Source: a virus. From it: DNA of 22,207 bases. Within the stretch, counting starts at the first letter, position 1. Each line of letters opens with the position of its first letter. Positions 8,638 through 16,800 of this stretch are shown in pieces. A program made the translations under genes and the position numbers. The notes beneath the pieces are model-generated. The model saw only the letters and a program-made list of their open reading frames with translations. It was not told where the DNA came from and searched no databases. Location: IMG/VR virus record IMGVR_UViG_3300020204_000419, positions 1-22,207 of that record, one strand, 5' to 3'.

Positions 8638-9051
8638 ATGAGACTTCTTTATTTTGCGTATGGGTTAAACCTAGATACAAACGCGATGATGGAGATGTAT
8701 CCCTACACGCAGTTTTATTCTTTCGCTGTTTTAAAAGACTTCTGTCTTTGTTTTAAGGACGGGTATCCCTCTGTAGAGGCTAAAGGGGATCACTTTGTAG
8801 AGGGAGTTCTCTACAACATCGCCCTCGATGACCTGAAAGCATTGGATAAGCAAGAGGGCTATCCGTTTTCATCTATGCGGTCTAGCACGGACATCATAAC
8901 GGATAGTGGGAAGTTGGTGAAGGCGATGGTGTACACCACCTTAAAAGCCAAGTCCCAAATCAGCACAGAGGCTGATAACTTTGAGTATCTAAAAAAGTTT
9001 TATTACCGATATGGTTTTGATAAACGCAATCTAAGTCTTGCCTCGTCTTAG
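8638..9051 (+). CDS. Gamma-glutamylcyclotransferase-like protein (GGCT/AIG2-like fold)
   Basis: 137 aa with a good Shine-Dalgarno AGGAAAG. Enzymes of this fold cyclise gamma-glutamyl amines or amino acids to 5-oxoproline. Visible family marks are YFAYGLNLDTN at residues 5-15 (the substrate-loop position normally occupied by YGSNL), HFVEGVLYNI at 52-61 and LKALDKQEGYP at 66-76, where E73 sits at the position of the catalytic glutamate in the usual 'Ld..EG.P' motif. The length is normal for the family. The loop has leucine where serine is usual (YGLNL), which may alter binding. The gene follows the spike by 9 bases and so is probably expressed late with the tail genes. Its stop overlaps the converging gene by 4 bases. 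The fold is fairly sure; activity and substrate are not. Confidence 0.78.
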   Translation: MRLLYFAYGLNLDTNAMMEMYPYTQFYSFAVLKDFCLCFKDGYPSVEAKGDHFVEGVLYNIALDDLKALDKQEGYPFSSMRSSTDIITDSGKLVKAMVYTTLKAKSQISTEADNFEYLKKFYYRYGFDKRNLSLASS

Positions 9052-9302
9052 AGACCCTTCATCTTCAGTTCTTTGTTGAGACGAACGATCATATCGAGGA
9101 TGCGGTTACTGCAAGATACCCAATCCCCGAAATGATCTTCGCTCACGATGACTTCAGGCATCTCTTGCATAATGATATCCATTTCCTTGATGCAAGAAAC
9201 CATCTTCGATGCAGAGGACTTAAAGTCCTGCACGCTGAAGGTCATCTCTTCAAGATCAATGGCTAAATCTTTCATGCGTCCTGCGGTTCTGCCGTTTCTC
9301 AT
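9048..9302 (-). CDS. Small hypothetical helical protein (84 aa)
   Basis: No family recognised. After a basic N-terminus (RNGRTAGRMK) the protein is almost entirely helix-forming, with methionine- and isoleucine-rich heptad-like spacing (SKMVSCIKEMDIIMQEM; SNRILDMIVRLNKELKMK), suggesting a small coiled-coil or helical-bundle protein. The ATG at 9302 has AAAGAG about 8 bases upstream, which supports translation. It is the last gene of a leftward run of four small genes, separated from the previous one by 60 bases. Its stop overlaps that of the cyclotransferase-like gene (9048-9051), so the two transcription units converge with no spacer and no visible terminator hairpin. Confidence 0.6.
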   Translation of the reverse strand: MRNGRTAGRMKDLAIDLEEMTFSVQDFKSSASKMVSCIKEMDIIMQEMPEVIVSEDHFGDWVSCSNRILDMIVRLNKELKMKGL

Positions 9303-9362
9303 GTTGTTATCTCTTTACTCAAGTGGTTTAGCACCTTTGGTCGATAATAAACAAACTACAAA

Positions 9363-9623
9363 TCAATTATCCGAGTCATCCGTCTCTTGATAAGAGGCGA
9401 GAACCGAGTCGGTTTCCTCGTGATAAATCTCAAGTCTATTGTAGTTTAACTCAAGGTTTCCGATGAACAATCCATTACGGGTGGAGACTTCAATATCTCC
9501 ATCTATGTACACATCATGCTTCTTTTGAATTGCCATAAGAGATTCCAAAAACTCCACAAGGTTCTTCTTGCTCATATCCATTTTCTCGGTCGGAGGGGTT
9601 GGTGGGTTAGATGTTATCAGCAT
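9363..9623 (-). CDS. Small acidic hypothetical protein (86 aa)
   Basis: No family recognised. A helix (NLVEFLESLMAIQKKH) is followed by strands (VYIDGDIEVS; LFIGNLELNYNRLEIYHE) and an acidic tail (ETDDSDN). The ATG at 9623 gives a 17-base overlap with the upstream gene but lacks a clear Shine-Dalgarno site. ATG 9581 or 9575 (MDMSKKN) is a plausible alternative start, which would drop a proline/threonine-rich leader. It belongs to the run of small leftward genes between the two structural blocks. The same order of helix then strands occurs in the 102-aa neighbour, which hints at, but does not prove, a shared fold. Confidence 0.58.
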   Translation of the reverse strand: MLITSNPPTPPTEKMDMSKKNLVEFLESLMAIQKKHDVYIDGDIEVSTRNGLFIGNLELNYNRLEIYHEETDSVLASYQETDDSDN

Positions 9624-9915
9624 ACCAAAGCCGTCTTGCCTCGTTTAATAACTCCTCCATCGCATCAAGGAGGTATTCAGTTTCGTAGGTGACATTTAAG
9701 GCACCAAAATTGAGACTGAATACCTTGTTGCAGTTGAGTGCTATACTGCCGCTATAGCCCATAAGAGTAAAGTTTAGGGTATCCATAGTTGAGGAGTATT
9801 GTCCCTTTAGTTCCTCGATAAACTCTTCCCAATATGTAAGGATATAATCAGGGTGGTCGAAGAACACACAAGTGGTTAGTACATGGCGTTCCTGCGACAT
9901 CTTATGAGTGAACAT
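9607..9915 (-). CDS. Small acidic hypothetical protein (102 aa)
   Basis: No family recognised. The ATG at 9915 has AAGGAG 7 bases upstream and overlaps the end of the preceding gene by 14 bases, so the two are likely translationally coupled. The chain shows a helix YILTYWEEFIEELKGQ, strands TLNFTLMGYSGSIALN and FSLNFGALNVTYE, then an acidic closing helix (LLDAMEELLNEARRLW). There is no signal peptide, membrane span or catalytic motif. It could be a small regulatory or host-interaction protein, but nothing in the sequence shows which. Confidence 0.62.
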   Translation of the reverse strand: MFTHKMSQERHVLTTCVFFDHPDYILTYWEEFIEELKGQYSSTMDTLNFTLMGYSGSIALNCNKVFSLNFGALNVTYETEYLLDAMEELLNEARRLWYADNI

Positions 9916-10135
9916 TCTCCGTCTCCTTAAACAGCTTTAGATAAAATCCCCCATCTGCCTCATTTAGAAACACAACCTGCCATTCCTCAATAGCTGAGGC
10001 AACCTTTTCCATAAGTGCCTCACCTTCAATCACCCACACCTTGTCTTCAGACTTGAAGTTCTTAAGGGTGGTGTCATAGTTGTATGGGTCGAGCTTCTTG
10101 CCGAGGAACTTCTCAAAGACGCTTAATTGTACCAT
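9902..10135 (-). CDS. Small hypothetical protein (77 aa), first gene of the small leftward cluster
   Basis: No family recognised. The ATG at 10135 has AAGGAG about 10 bases upstream. The protein has a basic/aromatic N-terminal half and a second half with the helix EALMEKVASAIEEW, then strands WQVVFLNEADGGFYLKLF, a small alpha/beta layout. Being first after the divergent gap 10136-10208, it should carry the promoter for the four-gene cluster, although no convincing -35/-10 pair could be picked out. Its stop lies inside the next gene (14-base overlap). Confidence 0.6.
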   Translation of the reverse strand: MVQLSVFEKFLGKKLDPYNYDTTLKNFKSEDKVWVIEGEALMEKVASAIEEWQVVFLNEADGGFYLKLFKETENVHS

Positions 10136-10208
10136 TTTAGTCTGTCTCCTTGTTTAGAGGGGTTACAGCTAGACTAATAGGGTCATGTCACTTGTTGGGA
10201 TACAATAA
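10136..10208. promoter_or_regulatory. Divergent intergenic gap, probable promoter region
   Basis: These 73 bases separate the starts of the leftward small-gene cluster and the rightward 44-aa gene, so at least one promoter is expected here. The leftward Shine-Dalgarno AAGGAG is in it, as is a weak GGGA for the rightward gene. A TACAAT hexamer follows at 10201-10206, just inside the spacer before ATG 10209, but is too close to that start to be its -10 box with a normal leader. No reliable -35 was found. Confidence 0.3.
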
Positions 10209-10343
10209 ATGAATAAAGCAGATGCGTGTCTCTTGTTAGGCAGTTTAGTTACAGTTGTTATCACAAGGGGCAACCCCAATAAAATCCCAACCTTTCTTGC
10301 TGTCACCACTATCCTATTTATATTGGCAGCATTTATCCAATAG
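10209..10343 (+). CDS. 44-aa small protein with two predicted membrane segments
   Basis: The frame ATG 10209 to TAG 10343 reads as a hydrophobic hairpin: MNKADA, a first span ACLLLGSLVTVVIT, a short polar loop RGNPNKIP, then a second span FLAVTTILFILAAFI and a final Q. The loop is basic, which would place it on the cytoplasmic side, with both ends outside or, if short helices pair differently, reversed. The ribosome site is weak (GGGA, 8 bases upstream). Small two-span proteins in phages include holins, antiholins and superinfection-exclusion proteins; the size and lone position do not decide between these. Its 3' end overlaps the end of the converging 314-aa gene by 11 bases. Its last 13 bases before the final base are an exact copy of a dispersed 13-mer (CATTTATCCAATA). 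Confidence 0.5.
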   Translation: MNKADACLLLGSLVTVVITRGNPNKIPTFLAVTTILFILAAFIQ

Positions 10344-11277
10344 CGGTGTACTTTTCCTCGCCTGTGGGAGCATCATCAACGAGGGACTTGTAGTAAGAAT
10401 CTTTGGTCGTTTGTCTAGGCTTAGAGAAGTCAGGTGCAGCCGAGTTATCTTCAAGAGGAAAGTAAAAGTTCAGATCAATATTGGATACAATCTTAGAGAG
10501 GTGGTTTTCAGGGAGTGCGTCATTGGGGTTATAGTCGGGATAATACAATGTGGTTCCCTGTATAGCGGACTTTAAGATTTCATCTCTTTCAAGGAGGAGC
10601 TGTTCCCTAACATCGCACAGCTTGAGTATCCGAGCCTCCAAGTTATTGCGTAGCTGAGAAATCTCTTGGGTTATCCATTTTCGGGCTTCGGAGGTGATGT
10701 TGCTGATTTCATCGGCTCGTGGATAGATGTTCTGATTATTTCCGCCTAGTTTACGAGCAGGGTATCTCCAAAGAGGAAGCCAACCTGCGGTTTCTACGCC
10801 TTTAAAGTCTTCTTCCTTTTGAGGGAGTTGTGCAGCTACGCCCCCATAGGGCTGAGTAGGATTCAAGATGGTTTGGTCTTCTAGAATGACTGAACCATTT
10901 GGCACATCAAGAAGCTCATAAGAGTCAGGCTGTAGAAACATGGATATGTCGAATGGGTTTCCACCTTGAGCGATGTAAGCCATCATCAACTTCCCAAGTG
11001 AACTGCCTTGTTGCACCTCTAAGCCGATTCGTCTTTCCGTCACCTGTAAAAACTCAGGGCTTATATTCCATGCACCCGAGTCCACAGCTTGCTTTATTGC
11101 ATCAGGGATACTCGCATCATTCGGCTTATGATAAATCACCCTCACATTCCCGATTTTGGATAGTTCCTGATTGATAATCCTTATGCGGGAGTCCACATTT
11201 TTGCGTTGCAAGAGAGAGAATCTTCTGAACTCCAACCAGGCTCCCCTGCGAAACATGGCGTTCCATCCAAAACTCAT
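10333..11277 (-). CDS. Hypothetical virion/baseplate-associated protein (314 aa)
   Basis: No named family recognised. The ATG at 11277 overlaps the stop of the 798-aa gene (ATGA) and has GGGGGTGAG directly upstream, so coupling is likely. The N-terminus MSFGWNAMFRRGAWLEFRRF is basic and aromatic. A block at about residues 75-115 (ERRIGLEVQQGSSLGKLMMA, then GGNPFDISMFLQPDS) looks like a compact conserved domain. Residues about 185-235 are a helical, probably coiled-coil region (WITQEISQLRNNLEARILKL). The C-terminal 60 residues are polar, with prolines and tyrosines. As the last gene of a coupled leftward string headed by a giant beta-domain protein, it is most likely another structural or assembly protein of the outer baseplate. 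Confidence 0.6.
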   Translation of the reverse strand: MSFGWNAMFRRGAWLEFRRFSLLQRKNVDSRIRIINQELSKIGNVRVIYHKPNDASIPDAIKQAVDSGAWNISPEFLQVTERRIGLEVQQGSSLGKLMMAYIAQGGNPFDISMFLQPDSYELLDVPNGSVILEDQTILNPTQPYGGVAAQLPQKEEDFKGVETAGWLPLWRYPARKLGGNNQNIYPRADEISNITSEARKWITQEISQLRNNLEARILKLCDVREQLLLERDEILKSAIQGTTLYYPDYNPNDALPENHLSKIVSNIDLNFYFPLEDNSAAPDFSKPRQTTKDSYYKSLVDDAPTGEEKYTAIG

Positions 11278-13670
11278 GACTCACCCCCAATCAAGGCAAC
11301 GAAGAAGTCTACAAGTAAAGAAGGAACACCCCCCAACACCAACATCCCCCCCGCTCCATAACCCCCTGCTTGTATATCAGGCTTGCGTTGTGCAGATAGG
11401 ATTTCCCGCACAGCTCCTGTTGTCCCGTCAGATATGGTCGGCAATACATATAAACCCGCAGGGAATCTAAAACTCAACACCGCGTCTAGTATCGCCTTTA
11501 TTCGGGCTATTATCCTTTGTATCTCCGCTATCCTATTTTTGATTTGTGCGATGTACTTCTTGATGGTCTCTACAATCCCCGATAAGCCCGCTGCCAATGC
11601 CTCTGTGTAATCTTTTAGATCGTCCAAGACATCCACAACACCACTCAACCCCACAAAGTCACCTAGGCGTAAATTCACCCATTGACCAACTGCCTTATCC
11701 TTCGGCACCACTACGGATAAAATAGCTACCGCACTCTTGCACAAATCCTCCATCCCCTGCATCTGAGCTACTGCCCTCGAATAATACTGCTCTGCCGTTA
11801 TGGGATTCCTTATGTATCCCCTCAACTTAGCATTATCGCAATAAATGATCGGCACCTCCGACAAACCTTTTATCTCCGTAACGAGCAAGGGGCTTACGCT
11901 TGGTGGTGACGCAGGTGCAGGGGTAACACCTACAGCTTGTTCCGTAGTAGCCTCTATCTGAGGTTGTGACACACTACTTAAGGGCTGTTGTCCGTTACTC
12001 TGCAACTCCGTGTCTAAACTCAAATTTGAAACCAAACTACCTATGCCGTTGTTGGTTCCATCAGTAAGAGACTTACGGATAAAGGGGTAGAGAGGAACAT
12101 GGTCTTTGTTTTTGTTGTTTAGTTTCTCGATGTGCGTTCTTAAGGGAGCCAAAACGCTCTCCGCAGGCATGGCGGGTAAAAGTTCCGAAATGGCGTTCTC
12201 TACAGCAGAGGCTATGGAGACCATCGTAGCAGTCTTATTCTCCTTTAAGATTTTTTTAATATCTAGGTACTTTGTGAGTAAACCGACTTGGTAAGAACTC
12301 ATTTGAACATTCAGAAATGCCCGACCCTCTGTTGTCTCCAATCTATTGAGGAAGAATAAACACAAGGCTTCCTTGAGAGCCATGCCATACTGAAGTTTTA
12401 TGTCACTATCCATTTTGGGGATTGTCAGTTCTTCGGTGGGCAGACTTAAGACGGAAGGTGTTATGGAAATCTTAGAGATGGGTTTCAGGTCAGCTTTGAG
12501 GATGCGGGTTTTAGGCTTTCCATCATATCCCCCATCGCCTTCTAAGTCTTTCAAGTCCTCCGTATTGAGATCAATCTGAGAACAGGAGCGGACGGATACA
12601 ATATACCCCCCATCTCCACCTGTAGGCAGCCTTTCAAAAGGGATATCCAATCCAAAAGTGGTGTCACCGAAGAACCTTCCTAAGGAACTATCGGATTGAA
12701 CAAAATAGGTGCGATATTTGGAGTAGTAATCATCTAGGGTAGATGTGATTGTATTTGCCCCATCTTCAGCCTGTAGATAGACTTTATCGTTTTGATTGCC
12801 CACATCATTGGATAGGATACTTAGGAGTTCAGCGGGAGCATCTACTCTTGGATTAGCTGGGTCTTGTAAAGAGCCTTCAAAAGAAGCCCCTGTAGTGGAA
12901 GCGGGTTGAGCGACCTTGAAGCGGATAGATTCTTTAGCTGAAGTGGTTTTAACAGATACGATGAAAGTTGGGGGGGGGAGGTTGATTCCGCCAATATTGG
13001 TAGGTGGGTATTCCCACTTTATGCGGATGCCTGAGGGTTTGTTGTCGAGGTCTATGGAGGCGGGCGACATTTCCGTATGGGCAAAAGCGAGCTTCCCATA
13101 GTATTTAACGGATAACCCTGAAACAGACCTAGATGGATTTTGTGTTGGCGTAGCACCGAATAGACTGAACAAATCATTTAGCTTTTGGATCAGTCTATTG
13201 ATGCCACTTGGATCAGCCCCGCCAAAAAAGGTTAAGCAAAACACCTTAGACTGATCGGAAAAATCGGGACGAGTTCTATCCTTTTTATCCAAGAGCTTGA
13301 GGATACTTCGAGACTCAAAAGAGGAGTACCCGCCTGCCAAGTATGTGATTGGGTCCTCGAATAAATCATAATCCCAAGTGAAATAAATCCCAAGAGATTT
13401 CAAGTCTCGGATAAGACCCTCTATTAGAGCGATAAGGGCATCGAGAGCGATTTTTATGGGCTGTGTGATGTCGATCAGTAAAGACGACACAAAATCGAGA
13501 ATGGTATTGAGGACACTCAGTCCCAAATTAATCAACTGAAATGCAGGGTCGGTTGTGGCTTTAACCTGACTGAGGAAATCATATATGGCGTTATCTTTGG
13601 GGACTTGTATGTAGCCCCATTGATTTATGCTTGGAGCTACTGCATAATCCTCAGGTCTGATGTTAGCCAC
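11274..13670 (-). CDS. Large structural protein with amphipathic helices at both ends (798 aa)
   Basis: The preferred start is GTG 13670, giving MANIRPEDYAVAPS. It has AAGG about 8 bases upstream and overlaps the preceding stop by 8 bases (GTGGCTAA), matching the overlap at the previous junction; an earlier in-frame GTG at 13721 is poorly spaced from any ribosome site. Residues about 40-95 form long hydrophobic/amphipathic helices (LINLGLSVLNTILDFVSSLL; IALDALIALIEGLIRDL), then GIYFTWDYDLFEDP. The middle is beta-rich with a proline-rich segment (INLPPPTFIVSV). A second helical stretch near residues 690-740 is rich in I, K and A. The last 30 residues are glycine-rich and hydrophobic (GYGAGGMLVLGGVPSLL). 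The helices could bury in a multiprotein baseplate or act on a membrane. No enzyme motif is seen. It is most likely a baseplate or virion structural protein. Confidence 0.62.
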   Translation of the reverse strand: MANIRPEDYAVAPSINQWGYIQVPKDNAIYDFLSQVKATTDPAFQLINLGLSVLNTILDFVSSLLIDITQPIKIALDALIALIEGLIRDLKSLGIYFTWDYDLFEDPITYLAGGYSSFESRSILKLLDKKDRTRPDFSDQSKVFCLTFFGGADPSGINRLIQKLNDLFSLFGATPTQNPSRSVSGLSVKYYGKLAFAHTEMSPASIDLDNKPSGIRIKWEYPPTNIGGINLPPPTFIVSVKTTSAKESIRFKVAQPASTTGASFEGSLQDPANPRVDAPAELLSILSNDVGNQNDKVYLQAEDGANTITSTLDDYYSKYRTYFVQSDSSLGRFFGDTTFGLDIPFERLPTGGDGGYIVSVRSCSQIDLNTEDLKDLEGDGGYDGKPKTRILKADLKPISKISITPSVLSLPTEELTIPKMDSDIKLQYGMALKEALCLFFLNRLETTEGRAFLNVQMSSYQVGLLTKYLDIKKILKENKTATMVSIASAVENAISELLPAMPAESVLAPLRTHIEKLNNKNKDHVPLYPFIRKSLTDGTNNGIGSLVSNLSLDTELQSNGQQPLSSVSQPQIEATTEQAVGVTPAPASPPSVSPLLVTEIKGLSEVPIIYCDNAKLRGYIRNPITAEQYYSRAVAQMQGMEDLCKSAVAILSVVVPKDKAVGQWVNLRLGDFVGLSGVVDVLDDLKDYTEALAAGLSGIVETIKKYIAQIKNRIAEIQRIIARIKAILDAVLSFRFPAGLYVLPTISDGTTGAVREILSAQRKPDIQAGGYGAGGMLVLGGVPSLLVDFFVALIGGES
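12970..12978. other. Nine-base G/C homopolymer inside the 798-aa gene
   Basis: The + strand has nine consecutive G, read on the coding strand as part of a Leu-Pro-Pro-Pro codon run. A tract of this length is prone to slippage in replication and sequencing; the frame is intact here. Confidence 0.8.
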
Positions 13671-13872
13671 GATGATCGCCTTTTCTTCTGTTCTTTTGTG
13701 CCGCTGCTCTTTGAAGTTCACTCTCTAAAAGAGTCAGCTTTAGTTTCTCTTTGGATAACTCTCCTTCGTAATGACTCTGCAAAGAGTTCAAGTAGGCAAT
13801 CATCTGAGCCAAAGGGCTCTCCCCACTCACATCAGGCTTGACATCTTCTGTTTTCTTCCATGAGTTATCCAT
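13663..13872 (-). CDS. Small helical linker protein (69 aa)
   Basis: No family recognised. The ATG at 13872 overlaps the stop of the giant gene by 8 bases (ATGGATAA) and has AGGAG 8 bases upstream, at 13881-13885. The chain has a polar N-terminus (DNSWKKTEDVKPDVSGES), a central helix LAQMIAYLNSLQSHYEGELS and a charged heptad-like helix EKLKLTLLESELQRAAAQKN, ending in a basic tail. It could be a coiled-coil adaptor or assembly factor made in step with the giant protein and the 798-aa protein, since it is coupled to both. Its stop overlaps the next start by 8 bases. Confidence 0.65.
   Translation of the reverse strand: MDNSWKKTEDVKPDVSGESPLAQMIAYLNSLQSHYEGELSKEKLKLTLLESELQRAAAQKNRRKGDHRG
13679..13684 (-). 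promoter_or_regulatory. Ribosome-binding site for the GTG start at 13670
   Basis: On the coding strand AAAAGG lies about 8 bases before GTG 13670. It supports this start over the GTG at 13721, where the only purine-rich stretch (TAGAGA) sits directly against the start codon. Confidence 0.45.
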
Positions 13873-16800
13873 TTTGTAAACTCCTAAGGGCTGTGGCAGT
13901 AGAGGTAGATGTGTTGTAGTTGATACGGCTCATTTTGGCGAGTGTCCCATTCGTCTGATGAGTTCGGATGTTTATCCAAGCCAAACGATTTTCTCTTGCC
14001 TCAAGAAGAGCCAAACCATCGTCCAACACGCTAGGCAAAGCGGACTCCACTTCCCCATAGCCTTCCGTCTCTAACAATGGGTCTTCACCCATAAAACGCC
14101 TATCTAATACTCCCAAACAAGTATCCGTATTAACAAACGGCTTTAACCCTGTTAATCCCTTGATGTTATCCAATAACACATCGTTGGCAGGATGTGTCGG
14201 ATCACCGATACCTGCTTTGGTCATATAGTCTTGTTGTTCATACTCTTCCCAAGTCACCATGTTCTGAGGAAACGCATTGAAAGCAAAGACCCGCTCTGCC
14301 CAAGAGAGTGTCCGCTCTCTGTAAAACAAGAACTCCTCCGCTACAGCTCTCACCAATCCATTCTTCATCCTCACCACTCGGTATGAGAAAGGATGGATAC
14401 TATCCGTAGTGGTCGCATAAGTGTCTACGACAACACCTGCGGTTACACGCAAAGGATTGGAAACAACACCTCCAATAGTGGGCAGTAGATTGTAAGAACT
14501 CCTTTGTGTATCCCCAACGCTTTCCTCCACCATCAGGTAATCCGAACCCACCTCAATAACCCTGTAGGCTCCTCTATTGTCGTCTAGTTCATGTGGTGAA
14601 CCCTCCACATAGTTAGCCTGCCCTACAAAACCCTGATCTCCCCTCGGAGGATAACCATACTCCTCGCTATTCAAAAGTTTACCCTGAGGGTCTATCACAA
14701 GGTAATCACCAACTTCTACGCCCGTGAAGTCCGCGTTCAAATCCGTTAACACTCCTTCCGTGTCCACAGATATGCCCGACATCGCGGGGGATTCGACTAT
14801 CACATCAAATCCATGATTGAAGTAGCTCTCAAAAGACTGAAGAAGCGGCACTATCCCTACACGAGTTCTTATCTTGAATGACACACCCTCTACAACAGAA
14901 CCCCTAATCTTCTCGCAGGTTAACTCGCCTTCCTCAACCAAGACTATCCGTAGTCGCAGGGTTTCTACACCCACTTCGTCATAAAGGAAAACCTGATCGC
15001 CAGCTTTACATACGCTTGGGAAATTGCCTATTTGGGTATCCGTCCCATCAGCGTTTTCTTGTGTCAAATAATCCACAGAAAGAGCTGTCAGCGAATAAGA
15101 GCCATTTCCCAAATCTGTTATGTCATCTACCAAACCTTGTCTTTGCTCATACACATAACGGAATGAAGAAATACCCTCCACTACACCCTTGACCACATCC
15201 GTAAACCTACGAGGTCGCCTGATCATTAAACTCACCCGCTCGGTAAATGGATAAACAGGTAAGAAGTCTAATGTGTAATCTAGGGGACTCCGTACTTGGC
15301 TTGATCCATCTCCAAACAAAGCAGGTGTGGCATAATCGCCCACAAGTCTAGGAAAAGACTTATCCAAGTAAATGCCAGCGATTACGGATACTTCAAAACG
15401 GAATATGTCCAAGGGCAACAAGAACGCTTCTCCATAAGAGTTTTCGTCTTGCACATCGTCTAAAGTACCCCACTCTATCCCATAGACAACTCCGTCCTCA
15501 TCCACCAACGCATCAAGAGATGCTGCGATGGATAAACCCCCTGCTATGGATAAAGATAAATCTAGTGTCGCTCCCAATGTGCAGGGGGCTTCATATGGGA
15601 CAAAATCCGTCTTGGATAAATCAAAACCTGCTTTCTTATGTCCTGAAATGGATTGCCCAAAGTCCTCTCCCAACAGGCCAAACAACTCGCTAAGGTTCAC
15701 AGCTGTCCCATCTAAATAAGCCACATTCGCTTCCGAAAACACAAAAGCACTCTCGGTTCTCGACACATAACTTATCCTTAGTGCTGATCTTCCATAAGAG
15801 CGATCATAAACACCAAGTGTTGTGGACAATGGTCTAGACCTGTAACCCTCCGTAAGCAAAACGATAAAATCACCCGTTTCATTGAAGTATTTGGATAACT
15901 CCAAACTATCCGTCTGAAGTGTTGCAGATATGCCGAGCGTACTCAGTCCAATCACCTTTGGGAACTGCACTCCCACAACCACGCTTTGTGTGGCTATCGC
16001 CTCCACAACGCCATCCGTTACACCCTCGGTGTAGAATTTCACACGCTGAAGACCTGCATTGTGTCCAATTGACACATACACCAAATCACCATCCCTGACT
16101 CCACTCGCATCCTCTGATAAATTACGGATAACACCCTTCCCATAATCTATGCCCCCTGACACAAGACCCAAATCACCTAAGCCCTTATAAATCACATCAG
16201 CCTCGTCCACCTCTGAACCGACCATAATGGATAATCCCACACCACTTAAAGAGATGTCCGCTTCTCCGCTAGAACGGAAACCATAAAACAAAAGTCCATC
16301 CGATAACACTTCTTTTACTTCAAAACCTATGCCCGCATTTAACTGCTCCGTGTTGTTTACATCTGAGGACACTATCGCAGTTGATACACCCCCTTCTTCC
16401 ATTACCACAAACCCACTATCCAATACTCGGACACTTGTGGTGTACGAACCTTGTACTTCAAATGCTCCAAATAATGGATAAGTCTCTCGTATGGAAACCC
16501 GATCCGAAGGTACATGACAGCTTGTGGAGATCGCATCATAACCTAAATGGAAATCCATGTACCAAGGTGAACCGCCAATGGTCGTGGATATTGTCTCACC
16601 CGTGACAGATGCTGACAAGTCTCCCCAAAACGAAGAAGTTTTGAAGAGCCAAGTCTCTCCTGTAAAGGCAGGAAGAGGAGGCACATTCGGATTGATTGTG
16701 GGATTATCCACAATCGTTAGGGTATCGCCTAGATAGGATATGGAGACTAAACTATTCGGGGTCTGTACTGAACCTAGATACCTTTGAAAGGTGACAGACC

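Noticed and set aside
10255-10575. 106-codon + strand frame overlapping the 314-aa gene
   Set aside because: It is antisense to the end of a gene with a strong coupled start, and its start lies inside the better-supported 44-aa frame.
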